From: Sphagnum compactum
Lineage: Eukaryota; Bryophyta; Sphagnopsida; Sphagnales
DNA length: 64,000 nucleotides
NCBI GenBank assembly: GCA_965153455.1
Contig: OZ234502.1
Span: 6,045,495 to 6,109,494, forward strand
Direction: 5' to 3'
Under the pieces are notes generated by a model. The model did not search any database and was not told the DNA's origin. It saw nothing but the letters and a program-made list of their open reading frames with translations. A program made the translations under genes and the position numbers. Shown here in pieces: positions 24,601 through 37,884 of the stretch; position 1 is the stretch's first letter, and every line of letters begins with the position of its first letter.

Positions 24601-27600
24601 AGTATTTCTGTAAGGACGAATTGAACATCATACACAATAGAAGCATTTGAAACTAAGTTAATTATCATGTACAAATCCTTGCCACAATCTTCCCATGTAC
24701 GCAGAAGATCTGATTCCATCATGTACTGAAAAATGGGCCATGAGTGGTAGATTTTGCCAAGTGCACCCTCACTGGATGATCCCAATGCCCATGGTATTAA
24801 AAGTCGGAGAAGTTGAATAGGCACTACTCCCTATTCCTTCCAAAACCTGATTCAATATTCAAGAACTTTTGCACAGCAAGTCCAAACGTCATGGAACCAA
24901 GCCCATGCACCCCTCCTCGTAGAGAGCTTTCCAAAGATATCAATTATACCAAAGTCCGTAATTGAGGTGGCAACATAGATTGGATCTTAAGAATAAGCAC
25001 TAGCTCAAATGTTCATTAGAAAAAATGTGTTATGGTCCACCAACTAGCTGAAAGGGAGGCTAGTGGATGCAACTTTGAAATTCCTGTCTCCTGAGTTTCT
25101 TGAAGTTGTGGGGCCATGACAGGTTTCTCTGGTGCTTTGAATCATCCCTTTGTATTATCCAGATATTCTATTTACCAGACTTCGTTTTGCAGCTGAAATT
25201 TCTCTTTGATGATATCAAACTTCCACTGGGAGTTCAAGCTCACAAGTGGGAGTATTTCTTTGTTGTGATCACATGGAAAAGACAGACCACAGACCCAAGT
25301 TCCATGCAATGTGCATCTATGTTTTTATGGGTCATTGTGCTTCATGTACTGCCAACAAACTATAATTGAAGGACCCACAAAATTTCTGCCTGAAGACTTG
25401 GTCACCACCTGGTTTTGTCAACTTTAAAAATCTCTAACACCCTCCATCCACACATGCACAGTATCCTAAGTCCTCAAAACCTAACTAGAAACCCCTAACC
25501 CCCTTCAATATGAGAGCCTTGAAACCACAACAGCTCGATTATAGGTCAAGAGAATCACCCCCAAGCCACCTGCAAATGTAGATGATATGATTTGATAACA
25601 CATCAACCAACCTTCTTGTAGGTCCTAGCTTGATTTAGCCTAACCTTCCAGCCCAGGCAGGTGCATTCCCAGGCAAATGAACTCCTGTCCTCAAGACCTT
25701 GAATTACAAATGCAACACAACTTCTATGCCATGAAGATTCTCACACAAACATTGCCAAATAGAAGAAACACTTGCACTTGCAAACACGCACAACGCTCTA
25801 CAAGCGCTCGGGCTCCACAAAAGAAAGACTTTGCATTAGAAAGAGAGAGACTGTATATCTCAAGGCAATGCTCTAAAAACCTCTAAAGGGGTCTCTACTC
25901 AGTTAGATAAAATACTCGTTTCAAAAAATAAAATCAAGTGAACTGTAAGTACGAAATTGGAACATGTGGAACTTTGAAGTGGTGGAAAATGGGTACATAA
26001 ACCTGGGTGAAATAGGTGGGCTTGTAGTGACTAATGAGGTCTCCAAGGATTTATGGGGTCCTACAGCCCACAGAAAAAGGGAGGTTCCAGGGGTAATGGG
26101 AGGCCATGCATGGAAAGTATCCAAGCCGTTTTCCAATGAGGCAGATTAAACAAGAAAAATCTTCGACTCTTCTAGTGACCCAGATCTGGCTGAATGATAT
26201 GTGCTGCCCTGGGCCCCCTTGGGAGAGGTCCCTTAAATCTGGCCAGGTGGTTGTTATTTTTTCTTTTGCTTCTTCTGCAATCCTAAACCCTAATCCCCCT
26301 TCGCTCCAAAAAAAAAGAAAAACAATCTTCAATTGCAGTTTAAGATCATTTTCATTCCTCTCTGTATCCAAAGTACATTCTATGTGCTGGGCTGCACCAA
26401 CATTTTGGGTGTCATGTGCACCATTAAGAAACTGACATGATGGAATTCTGCAATTTGTACATCCTCAAATATGTTGTGAAGTTTTAAACACGAGCTAAAA
26501 GGCTGTTAATTGTCTTCACATGCATATGTTTGAAAGTTGTAATAGTAACTTCATGATATTTCCAAGCTGAAAGAGGAAGTTGCAACATCTGGATTCTGGA
26601 GCTTCAAATCATCTTCTGCAATTTATTTTTTTGACAAGGTGCCCCGCATTTCCATATGATGGCCGGCCTCACATGGTGAACTTCTAAATGTAAATTTAAA
26701 AATGCACATATTATTTGAAACGCACACAGTTCAAAGTTGTACTATTAGCTTCAGATACTTCCAAAAAGTTTATTATGCGAGGTGCAGAATGAGAGCTCAA
26801 AATCATGTTTTCAAAGACATTTCTTTATTCGTTTAGCATAAGATGCCCCCGCTCCAACATGCAATATCTTATATTTCTATAACCCGTTAGTTTGTCTAAT
26901 AACCCTTTTTAACCATTCGCCTTTTCTTTCTTACTTTCATTAGCTTTGGAAATTGTCCAGTTTCTTGTCTTTCAACATATGACCATAAATCTGCTAGCAG
27001 CTAATCTTGGGCTAATCTCTTCTCAGCTTTATAACTGTTCTATAATCCTCTATGAACGCTTTCATTCTAATGTTTTATGAGTACTTAAGATTCCAGTTCA
27101 TTTTGCAATGATGATCGTCCTCCTCATTATGATTGACCTCCCTTGAATACGCACTCAAATTATGATGGACATATCAAAAGCTGAATTGACACTTACATGA
27201 TGATAAAGATTGTTTTCAGAGCTTCACTAGCAAGATGTGCATTGTGTTTGCAATGATGAATAAAACTATACCCTCTTCTCATACGGTCAGGTAGGAATGA
27301 AACCATTTTTGACAAAAGTAAAGGTGAAAATACAATTGTATTCTACAATATATGAGGCTTGTTGATTTCAGTTTAAAGATGGGACCAATTCTAGACCTTT
27401 ATTTTGGATGATTTTGGTTTTAAGTTTCATGTTGTTTGGGCTTTAAGTCTCTAGCTAAGTGATTTGCATGCAAATCACATTTCCATTTGTAGACAAAAAT
27501 ATATTCTCATGTCAACTAGCCATCACATCTATAACATCATCAATATGAAATGTAAGGAGTAACAAGTGTTATTAGAGATTATGAAACTTGGTAAAATATT

Positions 27601-28100
27601 TTTCAAGCTAATGAGAGAAATGCAAAAGAAATTTTCGCAAATCGTATGTTCTTCAAGAGAACACATCCTCGTCACCTTTATAGTCTCATTCTCCTCTAAA
27701 TTAGAGAATTCCAAAAAATGAGTTGGTATATGATCTTCAAGGTAAATCTCATAGGAAATGAGAAGTGAGGAAACAAAAACAAACTTAGAAGAAAAGAGTT
27801 TTGGATGAGGAATTTTTTTGCAATTTTCTAAATTTTACCCAATTTGTGATGAACCAATTATTATCATAGAGGTTTCCACAAACAAGGTCAATGAAATGTT
27901 CATAATAATTATGGATCCACAACTTGTCCAAGGTTTTCAAGCCCACCAAGTGAATCCCTTCATCCCTCCTTGTAGTTCATTTTGTGTGTTCGAAAAATTG
28001 CAAATTTTTTTTGCTCCTACCAAACATTGTTTGCTATTATGTTTTTACATGGGTAAAAGTGATAACTATATAACCCATGTGCCATTTTGTAGTTTTGGCC
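21700..28100. other. Intergenic DNA, no gene recognised
   Basis: From 21700 to about 26450 the composition is less AT-rich than in the following region, and many short frames occur on both strands, but none shows a domain or a consistent exon chain. One stretch at 23470-23620 (+) reads like an exon (YEFSWNPITVGRIWRVGYGP) and ends in a stop, but I could not attach it to anything. It may contain an undetected gene or non-coding transcript. Confidence 0.35.
24149..24187 (+). promoter_or_regulatory. Pair of telo-box motifs (AAACCCTAA)
   Basis: AAACCCTAA occurs at 24149-24157 and again at 24179-24187; a third copy is at 26285-26293. Telo-boxes are common near the start sites of plant translation and cell-cycle genes, but no gene start could be tied to these. 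Confidence 0.35.
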
Positions 28101-30900
28101 TTAATATGGTTCTAAAGACGTGTTAGTTCAAGTGATTACAAGTTAGGCAATTGCACATGAAATGTGGTCTTAATTGTGTAATGACATTAATCAATATAAA
28201 ATTGGATCTCCTTGTTATTGGGAATTAATACTTGTAACATGTTTTGTTCTGTGTGAACCAACATTTTAAGTATGCACTTGATTGATATATGGCAAAAGAC
28301 TCCAACTAAATGACTATTTATAAAGTGATTTGAACATTTGATCAAAGTGATCAATTATAATTTGTTTACCATTGTAAAACTAAGCTTTTGTATTTTGAAG
28401 CCATTACAAAGAAGGACAAATTGCCAAGAACCATATTGTGTATTTTTTTGGCCTCCATGGTTCTTGTATCTTAATAGATTGTGCAAGAAAGTTTTTGGTT
28501 TAAAGCAATACATGAAACTCAATCTTATATTCATTAATGAGTTTTCCATAAGATTTGTAATTTTTGTGTCATGACCTTAGCCTTGGGTTCATGACCAAGG
28601 TTGGGGCATTAGAGAACATGTGGGTTAGGAGAGTGTTTTTGGATTCAAGCATACCCCACAAGTTTGTGAAAGTGTAAAGGAGGTGAATCCCTAGCACTCC
28701 GAAGTGTGAATCATTTTGGGGTTTAAAGTTTTGAAATGCTCTAAATCTTTGAAATGAAAATGTAAGTAGTCAATGTGGTTTAGACATGGGGTCTCAAATA
28801 TACCACTGCAAAGGTCTTGAAGTGTATATATTGAAAGTGACATGCTTACATTCTCCATTTGGAATTGTGAACTGAAAGTTAAATGGGCAAAAAAATGTTC
28901 AAGTGATCAACAATTTGATTTTTGACCACTAAGATTTAGGAAATAAAGGTCAAATGACTTTTGAATTGAACATGCAATAATACCACATTGGAAAAATGTC
29001 CTTGAAGGATAAAATTTTTCTTGTGAAGATCTTCAATTAGAATTCATATGTAAAAATTATGAGCTTGCATACGAAGTTGCAAAATCTTAACCAATTTAAT
29101 GTAGCCCTCACCATCAATCATAATATATATTATAGGGAGGAGAGTGATGCCTAGGCTATATGAATCAATTAAATTTGGATTGGTCATGATTAGATTTTAA
29201 CATCATTTGGATCTAACTTGTGTTAACCAATTGTTGTGTGGTTTGTGCAAGTTTAATTTTTCCATGAGCTTGCACTATCACCCTTGTTTTAGTTTTATTT
29301 GAAGTTTTCACATGCCCCTTTAACTGTTTAAATGTGAAGCTAAGGATTGCACGTTGGGTTACATTCTATTGTAATTTTAGAAATTAACAATGTACTTACC
29401 ACAACATCACTTAACAAGCCCATGGGCATGTCGACTTGTGTTTTCTTGTAGGTTGAAGTTACAAAATAATGAACCACACTCACCTTTTTAGTGTTTTGTT
29501 TTGAGTTAGTCAAAATGATGTGGTAGAATTAGATTAGTTATTTTTAAAAAATATTTTTAATATCATGATATATAATCAACCAAAAAACATTTATGACCCA
29601 AAAAATTGTTATGTCATATTAATATTTAAGTGTATAAGTTATTCATATTGTTATGATTATATATCATTATCAAGGCATTTCAAGTCTTTTAAAAAATGAA
29701 AAGAATAATGAATGCATCAGTTATAATGAGTTACAATTTTTTTTGGGTATTCAAACATCCAATTTGTTTCAAACTCATAATATTAAACAAACATATTTCA
29801 TTATATCAATACACCAAATACTTTCAACATTCATTTGACTTATCATTTAAAGATGTGAAAAACTAACAATGGTTAAACTTTTCATGGGTCATTATATTGT
29901 GATTCCACCCATAAGGTCCTTTCACCCCATGTTATGGCAATCGATTTCTTTGTGGTTATATTAGTTCATTAAAATGGGCTCATTAAAGAATGGAATGTAA
30001 CTTTGGGTTGTTTTTTAACCCAATCTACACTTCACTTAACCTCAATATTTGAAGGAAATTATTTTACATGTGCACATAAATACACATAATGTTTATTTTG
30101 CAAATAAGTTTTTTATACAACATTCATTATTTTTAATTACACCTAATTCTAATGACAAGATATTGGAGTTGGTATAGTTGGGTTTTTGCATCCTCTATTA
30201 TTTGGTGCACAACTTGACAAACATCCACATAATTCAAACCCTTTAATACATCAAATTCAAATTTTGTGTCCTCCCAAAAGACACCAACACATTTAAGTTT
30301 TTGTGACAAATCTTTTTCACAAGTTAAAAACTTGGGCTTTGTGTTGCTATGCATTACCAGTGACAATAAACTTCTACGCATATTTGGAAATGTGATTATG
30401 ATAACAAAATTAGAATAAATAAAAAACAAAGAAAGATTTCACAAATTTTTCAAAATGAAATGTGTTTTCATCTCTTACACTTTACAAGTAAAAATGAAAA
30501 GAAAGGCCATGAATGTTGTCAATTTTTTTAAAAAATTAGAATAAATAAATAATATATATAGCAAGCTTCCAATAGAAAGCAAATTAAGATATTTCAAAAG
30601 ATGCATGCAACAAAAATTTTAAAAAGCAAGAAATCCAAAAGGTTGTTTTGGCACCATTGGCGGCTTGCAACCATAGAAGAGATCGTTATATAAATATGTC
30701 ATTCTAGGTAGTTATATAATAAATTTTGATTTAAAATAATTCATTTCAACATATTATCGGAAGGAACATGGTAGGACAAAATACTATGGGAGCCTATTCT
30801 TGTCCTACTTAAACCATCTCCAATGAAGATTCATTGTCATCGGAATTTATCTCAACAATATATATTGTTTATGTGTGTTCATACTAATACTTGTTTTTGT
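28101..30900. other. AT-rich gene-free stretch
   Basis: Low-complexity AT-rich sequence with only short open frames on either strand. No domain or clear repeat unit was recognised. Confidence 0.45.
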
Positions 30901-30904
30901 AGAT

Positions 30905-31245
30905 TTTTCATATCTGGGTCTTATCTGGGTGTAATTTCAATCCCATGCACTTTAACCATTCCTCCAAGAATGTCTAAGCCTGTTCTATGACCTCCCTAGA
31001 TTGGTGAAGTACAACAAAGTTGTTGACATATCTAACCAGTATCGGAGTTGATTTTTTAGGGTGTGCTTTTAATGCCCACTCCCTCAAAGCTATCTCCATC
31101 CCATGGAGAGCAATGTTGGCTAGCAATGGAAAGAAGATAATGCCACAGGTGCCCATATTTATGATTTCCATGTACTGACGATTATTTCCCAATTTAGTCA
31201 TGATGTCAGCTTTAAGCCAGGCTTTTTTAGAATCAACAAATTTTC
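30905..31245 (-). pseudogene. Group II intron-type reverse transcriptase relic
   Basis: On the minus strand, in one frame from about 31230, the translation reads KKAWLKADIM, GTCGIIFFPLLANIALHGME, HPKKSTPILVRYVNNFVVLH and SREVIEQA. A TAG at 30974-30976 follows, then in the same frame TFLEEWLKCMGLKLHPDKTQ. The motif GTPQGG-[IV]-[IV]-SPLLANI-x-LHG-x-E followed by YADDF is that of RT domains of group II intron proteins. Here GTPQGG has become GTCG and the catalytic YADD is YVNN, with both metal-binding Asp codons changed to AAC (31018-31023). With the stop codon, the copy cannot be active. Such proteins belong to organelle or bacterial introns, so a transferred organelle fragment is the likeliest origin; a nuclear maturase relative is less likely. 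Confidence 0.75.
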
Positions 31246-34200
31246 ATTAATCAAACACCTTTTACATTGAATGTGTTTTCTCAAAAAGATTCACAAAATA
31301 ACAAAAATTCAGTCAAGAAAACTATTGGTTCACAGTTATTCATGTTTGTTTTTGAAAGTTCTTTTCAAGTTGGATTTGTTTATAACATCAAAAATCTTCC
31401 TATGATAAGTCTTCCAATAACTATTATGAGAATTTTGAATTATAGAGTTCTAAAACCAAAAAAATCTTGAAATATTTATTCTTTCAAAACTATTATAAAT
31501 TATGGTTCATTTTGTGAATTGAAAATTGTGCATAAACATTTTGAGGTTGATGTTCAACATTCGAATTTGATATCATTTTGGTTTGGCAACTTCATAATGT
31601 GTAGGTTTTTTGATGTCATTTGAGATGAATTTTAGCAAGGATGTTTAAGTCAAATTCATTTTTGAAATAAATAAATCGGTTGGGCAAGAGATCTTTTTCA
31701 TAGTTCTTTTGAACAGTGCCCAATTTTTCTCCATGTTAATTAAAAGACACCATGACTGCCCAAAATTGGAAGGATTTTATTTTGACATATCATGTGAAAG
31801 GTTGCTCGGATATTTGTGATGCATTGGGACTAAGGTTGACAAAACCTATAATGTGAGAAAGATTGAAATGAATCGATAGGTTTTTGGTGCAAATACCAAA
31901 AACAAAAACAATATTATGTCTATCATCATGCACATTCTTGATATATATTGTTTCATCTAAATGTAATCATAGTACAAATCATATCATGTGTTCTTTTATT
32001 TAAACAATCAAATCTCTTAGTTTGTCATGTATTGTTTTATTCAATCAATCACATCGTCATTTGATCTATCAATTTTTAAGCTCTCACATAATCTTATGAT
32101 GTCTTACTTCATTCAATTATTACTCAAAAATCACATTGTCACTTGACCTACCAAGTATTGTTTCATTTGCTCAACCACACTCCTAATCACAATTGTATTA
32201 GTTAGGTGGAATTTTATTCAATGTTGTTTCTTTCAATCAATCAAATGATCATTTGTGCTACTAGTCTATTCTTAATGTTATACTCAATTGAAAGAAATGA
32301 ACTTGTTGCATTGGAGTTTTGAAATATGGTCATGAGGAGGAACAATTCATTTTAAAATGGTGATAATTTTCATTATAATTTTTAATAAAATCAACATTTT
32401 TCATGATGATGAACAAGATAAAATGATGAACATGAACAAATTAATTTAAACCCATGGCTAATTGTAAATTGATTACCAAAAATAATATTGTTGAAAAGGG
32501 TAGAAGATTGTGGCATGTAATGCACATCATTACAAGATGGAAAGAAACATATGTATGCGATGTTGTATCTAAAAAACACAACAATAACATGTTTCACATT
32601 GTTATCATTTTAATGGATAAGATTTTTGAGGATATGCACCAAAGGTGGGGGGGGGCATTAATATGTAACCCATACTTTCCATCATTAAGACATGATGAAA
32701 TTAAACAAAAGAAAACTCAAATGTACATATATTAAAATGAAACCTACGGAATAATGTTTTTGTTCTTAGTGAAATATTACATCTCGGTGAAAAACAAAAA
32801 CACCTCAACAAGAAGGACAAAGGTTTTTTAGAAAAAAAGGGCACATTGTTGCCACATTCTAAATAATTTTTTTGAATTTGCCATATTGAACCTTAAAAGC
32901 CTAAGCCTTTTGAAGGTGATTTTCACAACCTAAAGAGTACTATCTCTAGTTTTTCATGGATCTAAGCCAAAATTGACAATTAACAAATTGGATTTGGAGA
33001 ACATAACATGAATAACAAGTTATAAAATTTTCAAATCGTTTAGTAAACATATGAATAAGATTGGGCGCCTTGAATGCACCAATATAAAGTGGGGCAATTT
33101 TTGAAATTATGGCAAACTTTTGAGGGTTCGAAAAAAAATTAACGACACCACCCATGCAACGAAGCTTCATACACATATGTGTGTGTGTGTGTTACACCTT
33201 TCCTATGCCTAATTTTCAAAAGATTTGGGACACATATCTAGTCTCAACAAATGAATGTTGATAAATTTTTTGAATTTTTGCCACTTAGTTAATTTTTTTA
33301 AAAAGCTGGAAAATTTGGAGATATAGGTTTTTCCAGTGTAAATTAGCACAAAATTGCAAAAGAAAAAAGAAATATTTGCCAAAGGGAAAGGTCCACCCTA
33401 ATACCCAACTATTTTTTGAGGTGTGGAATTTTCTATTGGATACTTTGGGACCATGTGCAAATAAAGATTTGCATAAATAGGGCGTGAGGGAGAAGGGTTA
33501 TGGGGTGGGAGGGTGAGGGGGGGGGCACAGCCCTTTTTTCTTTTCCCCTCCTTATTTATTTATTTTTTCACCTTCCCCCTCCCCCCCCACTTGTTTTTTT
33601 TTGGAACGAATTTTCTGACCAAAAACATAATTTACAAGAAAATGGGCAGTTTGAATTTGGCTAATGACCCTTTTTTTAAGAAAAAATAATTCAAAATAAT
33701 TTTTATTTTCTTGGGTAGCATATCATAAAAAAGACCTTGAAAAGTTAACACTCGCTCAAAAAAGAAGAAGAAAACCATCAAAATCTCAAATGTTTAAAGC
33801 CATTTTAAAATTGAAAAAAAACTAGATCTGGCTATTTAGGTGTTCTGGGGTTAAGACAATAGGTTCTCACATATCACCAACATATAACATGTAGCCAAAT
33901 GACTCCTAAACTTTTTCACTTTCCTTTATAACTTGTAGCCAAATTTGGTTAAGTATTCTTTTTGGACGATTTTAACGCCCACCTACCTCACAATTTTGGA
34001 AAAAAAAAAAACTAATAAATGTCATGTTGATAATCAAAATTACAAATAAATTAATCTGTGAATTTTCATTATAATTACAAAATGTAAACTATATAACTAA
34101 TATTATTTCTTTTGGTATTTTCAATTTGATAATGGTCATAATCACAAATTGGGTTTTGTTAGCTATTTTGCATTATGAATGAAAATCAACTATTTTTTCC

Positions 34201-36780
34201 TAAAAGAATTATGTTCCCATATGGTTACCAATAAATCATCATTATTTATGTCATATTCAAATTTAATTTAATTTAAATGAATATAAATATCATGGATATC
34301 AAAATGCACATGTTGATTTGTCTTTTCATATCCATGTTGGTGGGGAACGAAATGGAGTGAAATAGTTATTAAGAATAGGAGGTAATTATTAGGGTATGAA
34401 TGAAACAATAAGATTTGAAAATGACAAAAGTGTGAATTGTCTTTGGAATTGTTTTTGGAATGTATGTATGGACGACAATATGATAGATTTTAAGAAATCA
34501 CCATATATATCAATTCCTTGACATTCTTTTCGTCATCGTAAATTTACCAGGTTTCATAGGTTCATACAAATTTGCTGCAAAATCTAGTTTTCATATATTT
34601 GTACAAATATCATATGAATACCATGCTATGATTAATATGAATGATATTTATATGTATTCAATATTCTAAATATTCAAACAAATGAGACATTGTTTTTAAT
34701 AACATACATGAATATTCATGTTTAATACACAAAAATCACATAATTTTATGCAAAATTACATCATGATAATTGCACAAATTTAGTTAAAATGTAAATTGTA
34801 TGTATTTCATATCAAAACATCATAAGTGAAACAGATATATTATTTATATAAAAATAATATATATATATATATTTCGTGCCATTGTTACAGTTTGAAGCTT
34901 GTGGATTTTACCCAAACATATTGTTTAATGATTTTTGCAAATTTTTTTTTGAAATTTCATGATATTGGAAGTCTATGATGGTCACTAAAATTAACGAATA
35001 ATATAATAAGGTTACATTATAATCATGTTTATTAATTTATTTTAATATACAAATAATAAATATTTATTTTAATACATTTCAACTTAAATTTTTTTTGTAA
35101 TACATTAGTGAAATTTAAAACATTATTATTGAAGCGAACATTGGAAATCAAATATCCATCCAAAAGTTTGAACAAATTTAACAAGTTTACATTTTTTTTT
35201 TTATCAATTTTATGTTTGTGAAATTAATTAGGTTTAACATACTCATTTTAAACATCAACTTCATTATAATGGGAAACAATGATTTTTTTGGGGTGAAAAT
35301 TTGTTAAAAGGTGACACAAGGTTTTTAAAAGGGAATATTTTATCATAAATTATGAAAATATCAAAAATCTGCCCAATAAAACCGCCAATTTTTTGCTAGC
35401 TCTAACATGAAAACCAATAGTTCTTTAAAGGTTTTCAAATAACTAAAATATGTGGGTCTTTGCTTCTAATTTTCTTTCAAAGAACCAAAACTAACAGTTT
35501 TTTATTTATTTTAGAATTATATTTAAAGAATCAAAATTGATGAATCATTAAAAATTCAAAGATTCATAAAACATTAGTTGAAAAACTTTGACCCAAAAAT
35601 TTATGAAGAGTTAGATTAAACATGTTAATTCATGTAAACCTAAGATGATCTTGCTTGAAATTTTGCATGATTCAAGTTTTAAATGTATATTCAGCATCTC
35701 ACACCCATGAGATCACAAATATTCTAACTCATTACATCAAATTGTGTTTATTGACTATGGCTAACCATGCATGTAAAACATATAATGTGTGGAACCTTAC
35801 AAAATTTACTAAATAAAATTATTTTCTGTCCTTCAAACTTGCATTATTTATTAAGTTTAATTTGAAAACACATTTAAAAAACCCAAGTTCTAATCCATGT
35901 CAACTTATCATGCTTATCCAAATGTGTGCCACCCAAATATATTCATGTCAATGGTAATCCAACAACGTCTGTATAAACTTATGTACCACCCCCATGTTAA
36001 GAAGGTTGAGTTTTTGTCATGAAATTTTGTATACTTGCACATAAAATTAAGCATTTCGTTGAGAATGTTATTTTCAAACCAAACAAGTTTAACAAAAATT
36101 TCAAAGTTTCTTGAGCCTTTATTAAACCATTAAAACTGTTTTCAAAAGTAGGGTTGGTAGGTTGAGGTTTCCAAAGGATGTATCACACTAAAGGAGAGCA
36201 CTAAGAAATATGTTGAAGGCACAGGGTTGAAAAGAATGATTTGGGGTTGAATTTTTATAATGTTCCAACTTGGAAAAATCTGACATCTAACCTATATACC
36301 TAAGGATTTTTTAAAATCCATGATCTGACCCAACTTTGGCAGATTTGAAAAAAATTAGCAAGTGCCATATTTCTTTAGTGGATTCCAAACTCCAAAAGAG
36401 GTAGCCATTAACAAGAAAATGAAGCTTAAATTTTTTAACTTGAATATCTTGTTCATTACCAAAATTGGCTAAACCTTATCGCGGGTGATTGCCACATCCT
36501 CCACATCACTTTGCAGTGTAAATTGGAGGTAACCTTAAATAAAAGCATATTTTTTCATGTTATGCCTATTTTGGACATGTTGTGGGTATTCGGGGTATAT
36601 GTCACATCATGTCACTGGCATGTTATGTGCCCCTTTAGAACATTCATTCATAACATGAAAAGTTATGAGTGCAAAACATGCTCGGGTATCATCAATCTGT
36701 TTTAGAAAATATGAATGGGGCATACATAGGCCAACCCTAAAAAAAACACTTCCATCTCGCTTGAAATGCCCATAACTGAA
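31246..36780. other. AT-rich gene-free stretch
   Basis: Very AT-rich, no coding signal recognised. A short (GT)n lies at 33180-33192. At 33490-33595 a G-run segment and a C-run segment face each other across a T-rich spacer. Interspersed A/T homopolymers are frequent. Confidence 0.5.
33490..33595. repeat. G-run / C-run imperfect inverted repeat
   Basis: GGTGGGAGGGTGAGGGGGGG at about 33505 is followed some 60 bases later by CCTTCCCCCTCCCCCCCCAC. The arms can pair imperfectly, and either G-rich strand could also form a quadruplex. Confidence 0.55.
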
Positions 36781-37884
36781 TGCACTTTTCGAGGATAAGA
36801 AGAAGAGGATGATGCACTTTGGGAAATGGTCACACGGTGTTTACTCAGTCAAGCATTTGAGTTGGCCAGACAACAACACACACACCAGTCTCGCTCCTTT
36901 TTTCTCTTGATTGCAGTAGTACGCTGTCTTAACAGATTCTGCTATCGTGAGACGTACCCACAGAAGAAGGAAGGATCGTGTACTTGTCTATCTTACACGC
37001 TTTGTTTCCTCTTCTCTTGCTCTTTGGCTATGTGAAAGAATTTTTTTCAACAACGGAGAGCTCTGCACTTCTTGTTATTACAGATTCATTAGTGATCAGT
37101 TAGTTGGTCCTTCCTCGTAGACTCTCTCAAGCCAGCCAACTGAGAAGCATTTTTGTTCTTTCAACTCATTGAGTTGTCAGATTTTGTTTGTTTCTGAGCT
37201 GCTGCATCTCTTTCTGCAAGGGGATTCGAGGAATAGTCTTTGAAGAAAATGGGTTCCTTCAGATCCTCCACTTTGCACAACTTGGTTCGTCACCATATAC
37301 TATGCGCTTCATGTTTCTGAAGATGACTGCTGGTTTTCTCTGGAAATTTAACTTGTCTATGTTGTAGGGATACTGCAACCCTCGAGATATATTCCACTGA
37401 AATAGCTGCAGGACGTGATCTATGCCTCGTTTTTGCAGAAGCATTTGTTCAATCTTAGTGTTTGCAATCTAGAATATAAGGATCCTCCAATGATGCTTCT
37501 GTGTGTGCGCTTCTTATCTACGGCTTAACTCTTCATGTTTTGCTCTTCGATCTCCTCAAAAGTTCATAGAAAGCCCGCTAAGGTCGTTATTTTCTTCTGT
37601 GGTGATCTGCGCCTAGATGAAAATTCTCCACATCCTTGGCGTGCTGGTGATGATTATAGCGTAGACTGACTGCGAAAGATTTAATCGTCTGCCTCTCGAC
37701 CTTGGTTCAAGCTATGAACACTGGAAGATTACTGTAGAGTTCGGTCCTAATTCAGAATTCCAGTGCTTCGTGTAACAACGGGTCAGTTCAGAGTAACAAC
37801 TCTTCGAGACAGCTTAAAGCATTTCGATATTCGACTCGAACTTCAAACGAAGACATCTAGTTCGTCACTAGCAGCATCTGAATC
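36781..37884 (+). promoter_or_regulatory. Promoter / 5' leader of the SDP1-like gene
   Basis: The sequence changes here from AT-rich to mixed composition. Short frames start and stop throughout, as expected of a leader, possibly with an intron. An in-frame TGA at 37879-37881 directly precedes the chosen ATG, so translation cannot start further upstream in the same exon. Confidence 0.4.
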
